Assembly (NCBI GenBank): GCA_024734495.1 | Contig: JALMQS010000435.1 | Span: forward strand, 186,001-250,000 | Source: Forficula auricularia | Lineage: Eukaryota > Arthropoda > Insecta > Dermaptera > Forficulidae | DNA length: 64,000 bases | Direction of reading: 5' to 3' | Shown here: one piece after another, positions 55,874 to 64,000 of the stretch | Layout: each line of letters opens with the position of its first letter | Numbering within the stretch: the first letter of the stretch is position 1 | Program-made: the position numbers and the translations under genes | Notes under the pieces: model-generated | Told to the model about the DNA's origin: nothing | Database searches by the model: none | Seen by the model: the letters and a program-made list of their open reading frames with translations, nothing else

Positions 55874-56788
55874 CGAGGAGTGTTCAAATGAAAAGGATAA
55901 TTTTTATTTTTATCGGAAAATATTTATTTATTGATCAATATCTATTTTGTCCCCTTCAAAGTAATCCCCCATAGATATAATACACTTGTGCCAGCGCTTT
56001 TTTCAACCCTCGAAGCACTTCTGATATGAGCTTTTTGGTAAGGCCTTGAACTTTTCGAGCGATGCGGTCTAAATCTCCTCGATCGTGGCAAATCTCCGCC
56101 CTTTCATGGGTCTTTTGAGTTTTAGGAACAGGAAAAAGTCACAGGGAGCCAAGTCCGGTGAATACGGTGACTGAGGCATGATTACTGTGTTATTATTTTT
56201 GACCAAAAAATCACGGATAGTCAATAATGTGTGAGCAGGTGGGTTAAAGCCATGAATTGTTATGCCACAAATCCGGGCAGTTTTTTCGTATTTGCGCATA
56301 ACTTCAATATAATATTCCTTATTGACCGTACGACCTTCTGGGAAGAACTCACGACGCACCAGGCCATTTTAATCGAAGAAAACACTGAGAAAAATCTTCA
56401 CATTTGACCGAAATTACCGTGTCGTTATTAACATCTTCTCTGCCTTCTGTGAAGCGCTTGTACCACTTATAAACATTTTTTTCCTCAAAGTAGACTCGCC
56501 AAATGCCACATTCAACATTTCAATTGCTTTGGAACACTTAATTTTATTTTTCACACAAAATTTAATACAGATTCTTTGATACATTTTTTCGATAGCAAAA
56601 AATCGCTAAGCACTCCAAAACACGTCTAACCTTTATAACTCTAAAAAACAAACTAAATATGCAAGGTGGCTAATATTGTCAACATATGTTGGGGACATGG
56701 GTACCAAGATAAAAAAAAGAAAATCGAAAATAGAATGTACGTAGACCGAGAAATTTGAAAATTTACCTTTTCATTTGAACATTCCTCG
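55874..56788 (-). mobile_element. Mariner element, internally deleted
   Basis: Terminal inverted repeats CGAGGAGTGTTCAAATGAAA and its complement at the right are flanked by TA (55872-55873 and 56789-56790). 915 bp against about 1.3 kb for intact mariners. Confidence 0.9.
55928..56584 (-). pseudogene. Mariner transposase (DD34D type), deleted and mutated
   Basis: From ATG 56584 the N-terminal helix-turn-helix region is readable (MYQRICIKFCVKN, FTEGREDVNNDT). About 120 codons are then missing, and the catalytic half resumes near 56390 with VFFD (first Asp), followed by a TAA and REFFPEGRTVNKEYY. The second Asp of the usual HHDN box is replaced (IHGFNPPAHT). The third is present in YSPDLAPCDFFLF. 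The C-terminus (YFEGDKIDIDQ) and stop at 55928-55930 are intact. Deletion, stop, frameshifts and the lost Asp make it inactive. Confidence 0.85.
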
Positions 56789-56880
56789 TATGGTAACTCG
56801 TGAAGATGGGCGAATAGCCCGAAGTATATTTAGTTTTTTTATAAAAACTGTTTTATTTTATTCCTGTGAAACCTTACATT

Positions 56881-57890
56881 TCAATATATATATATATATA
56901 TATTTATAATTATATTAGTATTAAATTAATCTTTATCCTACCCGTATCACTAGTAGAACCATATAATTTTGGCTATATGTTTAAAACTGACCTTAAACTC
57001 GAGACATGCTCAGATTGTGGGCCTGAGAATGACTATTAAATATATAGATTTAACTATGACCACTTCAGCAATGTTAAACATATAAAAATATTTTTTAATT
57101 ATTCTGACTTTATTAGAATGTGATTTTGCAGGACGTTTTCTTTTTTTGATTTTAATTATTTATTTTTTAGTTTATCTTTTTCTGGTTACTTCTGTTGAAT
57201 TTTTTTATTTTTTTTTTTCAGAAATTTAACATTCGATTCAAGTTTATTCTTATAGAGGGTTGAATTTTATCATTAGGTTTAATGTGTTATATAAATGTAT
57301 ATGTGCGCATTTACCTATGAAATATTGTTAAATTTTAATATGTATTAATTAAAAATGGAAACGTTATTTAATTACTAATGATCTGAAATTGTTAATGAGT
57401 TTTTATGATGCTTGATGAATAAATATAATAAATAAAAATAAAATAAATATATAAAGAAAATTTGTGGACATGTGTATGAGTAATATGTTTTTAATTTGTT
57501 TGAAATATTTAGCATATTTTCCAACATGCTGCAGACTTAAAATTCAGCACATGTGTATGTTCTATTATGTACGTAAACCTGTGATGAGCAAATTACCGAC
57601 CAAGTTAGTGGTTCTTTCCAGCCCGCCACAGACTTTAAAACAATATAATAGAAATTTTCAATTTCGCTGTTTTAAAGGCGTGTTCTATTTTTTGCATATG
57701 GGAAAATTTCCATAGAAATTTAAATATTTTTTACATAATCAAAATATACATAGTTGTGAGAATTGAAATAGAAGTTGATATAAAAACTTTTGCATTTGCA
57801 AAAAATGAAACATCCCCCTAATAATTATGTATCTTCATCATATAATATATATGTGAACAATTATTTTCTATAATAATAAAACTTGAGTAA
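56881..57890. other. No gene supported
   Basis: (AT)n near 56886-56904. An 83-codon frame at 57464-57715 has no recognisable residues or splice support. Confidence 0.35.
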
Positions 57891-57894
57891 GATA

Positions 57895-57990
57895 CGAGGT
57901 AGGTTTCACAAAAAAAGAAATAAAACAAAATTGAGTTTTGAATTCGATATATTTATTTCGGGGTTAGCCCATCATCAGGAGTCTAAGAAA
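57895..57990 (-). mobile_element. Solo Penelope-like arm (family of 47690)
   Basis: It contains 'acgaggtaggtttcaca', 'gagttttgaattcgatatat' and a minus-strand hammerhead-like motif: CUGAUGA, GGG/CCC, GAAAUAAAUAUAUC, stem I CU/GA. Confidence 0.5.
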
Positions 57991-58170
57991 ACTGATTATA
58001 TATTGGAAAAATAGTTAATTAATTAATTAATTAAATAATTAATTTAATTTATTTATTTATTTTTCGAGGATCTTAATTCTCTTTTAGAATAGGTGTTGAT
58101 TTTCTTTGTTTGCAAAAAATAATAACACAGTTATATTTTTTTCATTTATTTTATTTTATTGTTATATCAA

Positions 58171-58209
58171 AGGACGTTTCGACATATACATTCATGTCAT
58201 CATCAGCCT
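58171..58209 (-). ncRNA. Hammerhead ribozyme-like motif (left arm)
   Basis: Mirror of 59557-59596, differing by one base in stem I (CUU in place of CCU). The core is intact. Confidence 0.6.
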
Positions 58210-58866
58210 AAAAATAAAACCATCCTTTCATTATTTCCAATATCTATAATTTTATAAACAAATGAACATATCACATCTTTTTTACATTATTTACATTCTT
58301 TCTTACATCAAAAAAAGCATCAAACATACCTTGAACAATCTTAAATTTATTTGATCCAATCAAATCACATTCTGATTCATCTGAATACATATCACAATTA
58401 TTTCTTTTTTCTATTTTTACTATTTACTGATCTATACGATAACACAAAGAACTCCAATTTTCAACACACAAAGCACCAATGAATACACATCCCGAAACAT
58501 TAAACTCCTAAAATGTATTGCCAACCCAAAAAACCTTCCAGTATCCCCTAATATTCTAAAATTTAATCAAAAAACATTAAAATGTCCTTCTGTCCACACA
58601 CGGAAAAAATAAAAATCCATCACAATACTAATTTCTTTCGCCGATCTTATTCAATATTCCAGAATAATATCTGCTATTATTTTCTGTATCTACCTTGAAG
58701 TTCACAGTTCTTTCTAGATTTTTTCTTATAGATATAGATTCAAAGAATTTTCTTTTGAAAGTATTACTTTCAGCGTATAAAATTTTGCGTAGTCAAATTT
58801 AAAATTATGAACCTTATCTACTACGTGTATGGCTAACGCCGACATAAGATTTTAACCAAAAGAAAA

Positions 58867-59136
58867 TTGCAGACAAGATTGATAGAACATGAGAAGTCTG
58901 TAATACATGGAAATCTTGTGTCGGCGTTAGCCATACATGCAGTAGATAAGGTTCATAATTTTAAATTTGACGACGCAAAAATTTTATACGCTGAAAGTAA
59001 TACTTTCAAAAGAAAATTCTTTGAATCTATATCTATAAGAAAAAATCTAGAAAGAACTGTGAACTTCAAGGTAGATACAGAAAATAATAGCAGATATTAT
59101 TCTGGAATATTGAATAAGATCAGCGAAAGAAATTAG
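58867..59136 (+). pseudogene. GIY-YIG endonuclease C-terminus of Penelope-like element
   Basis: Penelope-like elements encode a reverse transcriptase followed by a GIY-YIG nuclease that nicks the target. The 89 codons from 58867 to TAG 59134-59136 cover the end of that nuclease: RLIEHEKSVIHGN, SALAIHAVDKVHNF (the conserved SAL..H segment), FDDAKILYAESNTFKRKFFE (the conserved Glu) and SISIRKN. The reading starts in the spacer, with no real start codon; upstream GIY and YIG strands, and the reverse transcriptase, are absent. The left arm contains the same frame inverted, with a few differences (for example 58795-58800). This is the only PLE protein evidence in the window and anchors the identification of the related families. 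Confidence 0.8.
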
Positions 59137-59556
59137 TATTGTGATGGATTTTTTATTTTTTCCGTGTGTGGACAGAAGGACATTTTAATGTTTTTTGATT
59201 AAATTTTAGAATATTAGGGGGATACTGGAAGGTTTTTGGGTTGGCAATACATTTTAGGGGATTTAATGTTTCGGGATGTGTATTCACTGGTGCTTTGTGT
59301 GTTGAAAATTGGAGTTCTTTGTGTTATCGTATAGATCAGTAAATAGTAAAAATAGAAAAAGGAAATAATTGTGATATGTATTCAGATGAATCAGAATGTG
59401 ATTTGATTGGATCAAATAAATTTAAGATTGTTCAAGGTATGTTTGATGCTTTTTTTGATGTAAGAAAGAATGTAAATAATGTAAAAAAGATGTGATGTGT
59501 TCATTTGTTTATAAAATTATAGATATTGGAAATAATGAAAGGATGGTTTTATTTTT

Positions 59557-59596
59557 AGGCTGATGATGACATGAATGTATATGTCGAAACGTCCCT
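59557..59596 (+). ncRNA. Hammerhead ribozyme-like motif (right arm)
   Basis: Stem I AGG/CCU; CUGAUGA at 59560-59566; stem II GACAU/AUGUC; GAAA; A-U and C-G stem III with no loop; cleavage triplet GUC at 59591-59593. One U precedes stem II. Located about 420 bases downstream of the nuclease stop, the usual place in PLEs. Confidence 0.65.
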
Positions 59597-59720
59597 TGAT
59601 ATAACAATAAAATAAAATAAATGAAAAAATATAACTGTGTTATTATTTTTTGCAAACAAAGAAAATCAACACCTATTCTAAAAGAGAATTAAGATCCTCG
59701 AAAAATAAATAAATAAATTA

Positions 59721-60150
59721 ATATAAATAAAATTCTCAGATCCAATCTTATAAATATAATTAATTTAGATCTCGACCTCAGCTCTTGGCAATTCACTTAC
59801 ATGAATCCAACCATTCAACCTCTAATAATAACCCTATCCCCATTCATTTCTAAAGAAAAGGCCTTAAATTGGATCTCTTGGAATCCACCGAAATAAAAAT
59901 AGCCCTCCTCTCTAATAATTCAAATATTTTAAATAATCAATTGGAAGTGTATAAAAATACAATTATTGATTATATGTTATAATAAATTAAATAAACATTT
60001 TTTCCATTGTTCGCACATTGAATATACTAGGGTAATTGTACTCTCTCATGTGCCTTTCAAGTTGTACCTTCTCAGGTACTTGTCCATTCGTTATTATAAT
60101 AGCACGTATTCGATATTAATTATAATAACACGTATAGATCGCGAAGAAAT
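59721..60150. other. No gene seen
   Basis: AT-rich unassigned DNA. Confidence 0.35.
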
Positions 60151-60152
60151 TT

Positions 60153-60762
60153 AATATGCAAATTTCTGTCGAGAAAACAAAATCGCTTGTCGTCTCAAAA
60201 GAACCAATTGGTTGCAAACTTGAATTCAAAAATAGGATGGTTGAACAGGTGATGGCATTCAAATATCTTGTATGCCATGTTACTAGCGATCGCAACCTGT
60301 ATAATGAGGTGAAGGACCAAACAATTAGAGGATATCAGGATGCCTTAAGGACATTGTCTGGAGGAACAAATTTATGAGCACGGAGGTAAAGGTGAAGATC
60401 TATAAAGCAGCTGTAAGACCTACCATCACTTAGGCTGTTGAGAGCCGAACCGACACAACAAGAACGGAGCAGCTCCTAAGATCAACGGAGATGAAGACGC
60501 TGAGGTCTAAACTGGGCCTAAGTAAGGAGCAAGGATATCAGAGAAGAGTGTGAGACCCAAGATATCGTCAAATGGACAAAAGATCGCTGTCAGTACTGGA
60601 ACGAACATGTGAATAGAGCCAACGCGGAAGGACTATAATCAAAATAGCCCGGGATGGAAAGCCAGCAGCCAAGAGACCTAGGGGCAGAGCGTCGAAGAGG
60701 TGGAAAGAAAGCTGGGCGTCCTCTTCCACTGAGACGTGTGTAGAAGAACAGGAGTTAAGCCT
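60153..60762 (+). pseudogene. LINE reverse transcriptase C-terminus (RTE/CR1-like)
   Basis: The frame reads MQISVEKTKSLVVSKEPI, then VMAFKYLVCHVTSDRNLYNE, and after a frameshift near 60360 FMSTEVKVKIYKAAVRPTIT, TRTEQLLRSTEMKTLR and KIARDGKPAAKRPRGR. It ends at TAA near 60760, followed by an A/G-rich tail (aataataaagaagaagaga). The order (FKYL segment, KxxIYKxxVRP, TxxxQxLR, arginine-rich end) is that of the polymerase thumb and tail in RTE/CR1-type LINEs. Several stops show decay. About 200 of roughly 900 residues remain. Confidence 0.75.
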
Positions 60763-60864
60763 ATAATAATAAAGAAGAAGAGACTATAGCTTTAAATAGT
60801 TTTTTTTATTTATTGTCACCGGGAACAAAGCCCATTTAAACAGCACATAAGTAAAGTGTTAGTA

Positions 60865-61003
60865 GGGTTAGTGAGGGGAGCCGAGTTTTTAGCCGGTAGA
60901 AATTTTTATTTGCCAGCCAGGATTGAACCCCGGCCTTCCGCTCCAGCATCGCGATAATAGATCGATGCCGAAGCTGGCTCGGCTAACCCGACTCCCCCTT
61001 TAA
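60865..61003 (-). mobile_element. tRNA-derived SINE fragment
   Basis: On the minus strand, 'gttagccgagccagctt' resembles a tRNA A box, a CATCG...CGATG anticodon-like hairpin follows, and 'ggccggggttcaatcctggc' has a clear B box in a T-arm stem. Body continues 'taaaaactcggctcccctca'. No clear tail or target duplication. Confidence 0.55.
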
Positions 61004-61017
61004 ATAGTTATAAATAA

Positions 61018-61100
61018 ATTGAAAAATGTATTATTCCAACAGAAGACAACTCTTTTATTGTCTTCTTTAATTTATAAAAATTCTGAAGCTCTCGACAAAA
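61018..61100 (+). mobile_element. Penelope-like fragment (family of 10491)
   Basis: 'attccaacagaagacaactc' and 'ttataaaaattctgaagctc' match 10560-10625. The ribozyme part is missing. Confidence 0.5.
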
Positions 61101-61165
61101 AGAAACTTACAATTTAATTATTTTTTTTTATTGAAAATCGAAATTTTGAATCACTGTAATAATAA

Positions 61166-61817
61166 CACTGTTCGACAAAAAATTTACCACCGTAAACATA
61201 ACAATGGATTCTAGTAGAGGTTTCTACGCTGATTATCCTGCAATTTCCCGATTTTTATAACACGTCAAGTTTAGAGATATTATCGGTCAAAATGACGAAA
61301 AAGGCCATTTTGACCTATTTTCGAGTCCCATTAAATATTAAACAGTAATATTTGAAATCACAATAATTTGTTGACGTAATAGAAAGCAGCTTCCTCTTTG
61401 ATTTTTAAATTAACAATTGTTATTAGGTCAATTAGAACTCGAGTTATAACTAAAAAACTAAAACTACGTGATTATAGAGGATAAAAAACATAGATAAAAA
61501 CATAACGTCTTTGATTTTTAGCTATAACTCGAGTTCTAATTTAGCTAAAAATAAGTGAAAATTTGAAAATCAAAGAGGAAGCTGTTTTCTATTACGTCAA
61601 CAAAATATTTTGATTTCAAATATTGTTGTTTAATATTTAATGGGGCTCGAAAATAGGTCGAAATGGCCTTTTTAGTAATTTTGACCGATAATATCTCAAA
61701 ACTCTGACGTGTAGATAAAAATCGTGAAATTGCAGAATAATCAGCGTAGAAAACTCTACTGGAATCCATTGTTAGGTTTATGAGGAGCAATTTTTGTTAA
61801 ATTTTTGTCGAGCAGTG
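61166..61817. mobile_element. Foldback MITE with CACTG ends, 3-bp TSD, copy 2
   Basis: CACTGTTCGACAAAAAATTT and AAATTTTTGTCGAGCAGTG are flanked by TAA on both sides. The arms meet near 61480 at a short A/T palindrome. The 81-codon minus-strand frame is a reading of the arm and is not kept in copy 1. Confidence 0.7.
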
Positions 61818-62729
61818 TAATTTTTAATAAATGTGTTGATTTGTCGTATGTGGTGTGATAAGCTGGCTTTAGCAGATAATATTTTGTTCTTAACTTTCAA
61901 AATTGACTTTTTAACCCAGCCTGTTTGTATGTAAATATTTTGCTCAACTCAAAGCTGATTCAAGTTATTTCTTTCAATATTTTCAAACTCCTTGCGTAAG
62001 CAAAAAAAAAAAACATGAGTGTGAACATCTCGAAAAATAATAAAAAAAGAAAAAACCCCTGTTCTCTATTCTCTGATCTTTTCTCTTTTCTTTCGTTCCT
62101 TTTTAAGCTAAAATTCCTTCCCGAGAGAAAATAACAGCCCTCCACTCCCTCTTCCCTTCTGATCGTTCTACCCCCCTCCCCCTCAGCCCTTACTACCCCA
62201 AAATTCCACCCTTTCAGCAGGCCCTTCCACTTCATTTAAAATATTATTTTTTCCTCCTCTTTATTTTTTTTTTTTGCTTGTCCTCTAATTGACTCAGTCC
62301 CACGGGAATTATGCTCTAATTTGAGGTGTTTGGTGATCAGACGATTCAATGGTTGCATCATATAGATCAAAGCCATTTCATTGAAATATAAGATTATCAG
62401 ATTAAATTGATTTATTTTTTATTCACGAAATTGGTTTCAATCACCCTCCAGCTATTAATAACAGAATTTAATTATACAAAATCGAGCAACGCAAAAACAA
62501 ACAAACATTTACAAATTCTCATTTCATTTAAAAAAAAAAGAATAATCGAGGCTTGCGTTAAAGAGAAATATGCGAATAAATTATTTATCGAAATTTTGAA
62601 CGAAAATATTTCTTAGGTAAATATTCACCTGCAAAGATTTTAATTTAAATATTTCAACAAAAACCTTTAATTATTTTTAATTTTTGTTTTTTATTTTATT
62701 CAATATACGGGAATTATCCTTATTATATA
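61818..62729. other. No gene supported
   Basis: Includes a pyrimidine-rich stretch at 62070-62270, which makes a lysine/arginine/glutamate-rich frame on the minus strand that I do not regard as a gene. Confidence 0.35.
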
Positions 62730-63478
62730 GTAGTCCCTAATGGCATAAGATTAAAACCTGCCAACACAGCGAAGTATCTCGGAATGACACTTGATGTTAA
62801 GCTTCGATGGAAAGCCCACATCAAGAAGAAAAAAGAGGAACTACAATTTAAATTTCGAAAAATGTACTGGCTGCTCGGAAGATGATCCGAATTGTCAGTA
62901 TATAATAAGCTACTACTATATAAACAAGTACTGAGACCAATATGGACATATGCTATCCAATTTTTTTTTTTTTTTTTAATGATATTGATGTGAGAAGGAG
63001 ATACACCAGAAGGTGCATCCCCTAAAGGCCTGTATGGGATGACCCCTCCACCGTGAAAAGAACAGAGTAGAAGGAAAGAAGCCGGGATCACGAGCCAAAT
63101 CTCAGAAAGTTAGATACAATCCAATTTACTAAGTTGTTTAAGGGCTTCGAGCAGTGGTAAATTCTCCACGCAATAAATAGGTTAAATTTATCTCCCACTT
63201 AACTCCAATTATGGGGATGTGCTAAAAAATCAAATATTGTGCTGATTCTAAACTACCAAAATCGAGAACTAAGATGCATAGTTAATGGACCTTGGTATTC
63301 ACGCAACAGCGACATCCATCGAGAACTTGGTGTAGAAACAGTCGCATCCATTATCAAGAGATATGCTACCTCGCATAAAAAACGCCTTCAGCATCATGTC
63401 AACGAAGAAGCGCCCAGGCTCCTGAATGTACAAAATCTAACTAGAAGACTGAAACGGAAGAAACCATTTGAGTTATAG
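62730..63478 (+). pseudogene. Jockey-like LINE reverse transcriptase C-terminus, split by a retroposon
   Basis: The first part (62730-62963) reads NTAKYLGMTLDVKLRWKAHI, then FKFRKMYWLLGR, a TGA, and LLLYKQVLRPIWTYAIQF. The second (about 63195-63478) reads LQLWGCAKKSNI, then LNYQNRELRCIVNGPWYSRN, DIHRELGVETV and a tail ending RRLKRKKPFEL before TAG. This order (KYLG.TLD..L.W..H, LYK..L.P.W.YAI, LWG, NGPWY.RN..IH.EL) is characteristic of Jockey-clade elements. The middle is interrupted by an inserted retroposon and extra frameshifts. No upstream domains remain. Confidence 0.85.
62964..63118 (-). mobile_element. Short retroposon with poly(A), 9-bp TSD
   Basis: ATCCAATTT at 62955-62963 and 63119-63127 flanks a 155-bp insert whose minus strand ends in poly(A). 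It interrupts the Jockey frame. The body has 'gagatttggctcgtgatccc' and 'atcccatacaggcctttagg'; class not determined, probably SINE or truncated LINE. Confidence 0.75.
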
Positions 63479-63501
63479 CTGAATAGCCAGGACTCTGAAT
63501 A

Positions 63502-63504
63502 TAT

Positions 63505-63557
<53 letters not shown>

Positions 63558-63558
63558 G
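63502..63558. repeat. (AT)n microsatellite
   Basis: About 55 bases of near-perfect AT dinucleotide repeat after the Jockey tail. Confidence 0.9.
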
Positions 63559-63561
63559 TAG

Positions 63562-63880
63562 TAGTCCCGAAAACTCGGCACTCGATAACCCAGCAGTCCG
63601 GATAACTCAACACACCATGGCAGAATGAACCCCCCCCCATTTTCATTTACTAAAGGCTCTCTGCCTTCATAAAGTACGTACTACTTTTTTTAAGGGTAGG
63701 TATTTGGGCAGTTTATTCTCTGTTGTATTCTCAAGCAAACAATATACATACAAGAACAGTACTGTATTTTATGAGGAAACTCTCGTATTTATTCTTTTTT
63801 AACCCCATTCTCGATAACCCGGCATTTTCAGAAACTTGGCCATCCTTTGGTCCACATTAGGCCGAGTTTTCGCGACTCTA
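63562..63880. mobile_element. Pogo-like MITE
   Basis: Left end AGTCCCGAAAACTCGGC and right end GCCGAGTTTTCGCGACT form terminal inverted repeats with TA nearby on both sides. Subterminal 'cgataacccggca' and 'cgataacccagca' repeats are also typical of pogo/Tigger-type elements. No transposase. Confidence 0.65.
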
Positions 63881-64000
63881 TTGTACCTATTACATAATTG
63901 TTATACATATGTTGCGTACATAAATTTTTATGTAGAACCGTTCACAATGCATAAGTTATAACTTTTATTGATGAATTTGTTATTCCGAGAATACCATTGA

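Larger units (their letters stand above)
55571..56880. mobile_element. Penelope-like inverted pair split by a mariner
   Basis: The left arm has two tandem minus-sense copies of the motif (55575-55615 and 55634-55672); the right arm has one plus-sense copy (56796-56835). Inverted spacers 'gtggtaggagtgggggt' and 'ccactcccacc' lie at 55725-55825. The mariner at 55874 sits within the inner part. Confidence 0.55.
58045..59720. mobile_element. Penelope-like palindrome with 810-bp arms
   Basis: 58045-58853 and 58911-59720 are inverted copies differing at scattered bases, separated by a 57-bp spacer (58854-58910). Each arm holds the end of a GIY-YIG endonuclease gene, a long untranslated part, a hammerhead motif and an A/T-rich tail. 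Two copies in opposite orientation, joined inside the coding region, are the standard PLE inverted arrangement, here unusually complete. Confidence 0.85.

Noticed and set aside
58045..59720. Palindrome as a hairpin-adapter assembly artefact
   Set aside because: The arms differ at scattered bases (for example near 58825 and 58945) and the spacer is unique, so it is more likely real, although read support was not checked.
61960..62235. 91-codon basic frame on the minus strand
   Set aside because: Produced by a pyrimidine-rich stretch; no splice or homology support.

Overview
The window looks like AT-rich arthropod (most likely insect) nuclear DNA made almost entirely of transposable-element debris. 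The signs are: no bacterial-style gene packing, Jockey- and RTE-like LINE remnants, Tc1/mariner and hAT elements with target-site duplications (TSDs), a Helitron, Penelope-like elements (PLEs), a Ty3/Gypsy element, a 178-bp satellite, and a few short exon-like islands with insect-like splice sites. The species cannot be told from the sequence.

Layout. 1-238 is the tail of an unidentified protein. 295-3479 is a three-level nest: a PLE inverted pair with a 12-bp TSD, holding a Ty3/Gypsy LTR element (529-3290) whose internal region carries an essentially full-length intronless copy of the host gene USB1 (1774-2585) in place of gag and the 5' part of pol. One of its LTRs is split by a 332-bp Helitron. 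3.9-10 kb holds hAT elements with 8-bp TSDs, a foldback repeat and a 120-bp tandem repeat. 10-28 kb is dominated by PLE inverted pairs, copies of a 730-bp foldback repeat and a 1.65-kb degenerate hAT. 31-38 kb holds LINE remnants, a 1-kb inverted repeat with tRNA-like segments, and the satellite array. 38-43.5 kb holds a possible terminal exon, a TA-flanked element, and a MITE broken by both a DD41D mariner and a PLE pair. 46-54 kb holds more foldbacks and a probable two-exon start of a secreted-protein gene (minus strand, 52182 to 50607). 55-64 kb holds a dead mariner inside a PLE pair, a 1.7-kb PLE palindrome with a GIY-YIG endonuclease end, and RTE- and Jockey-like LINE tails.

The unifying theme is the PLE-type repeats. 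At least ten sequence families lie here as inverted pairs. Many carry a hammerhead-ribozyme-like core (CUGANGA, stem II, GAAA, tiny stem III, NUH), and several keep a complementary stem I. Established work has found hammerhead motifs in PLEs. The number of divergent families in one 64-kb window, and one extra nucleotide before stem II in every copy, are what deserve a closer look. Almost every transposon protein here is broken. The host-derived candidates are the USB1 copy and the short exons at 50607, 52057, 38330 and 53554.
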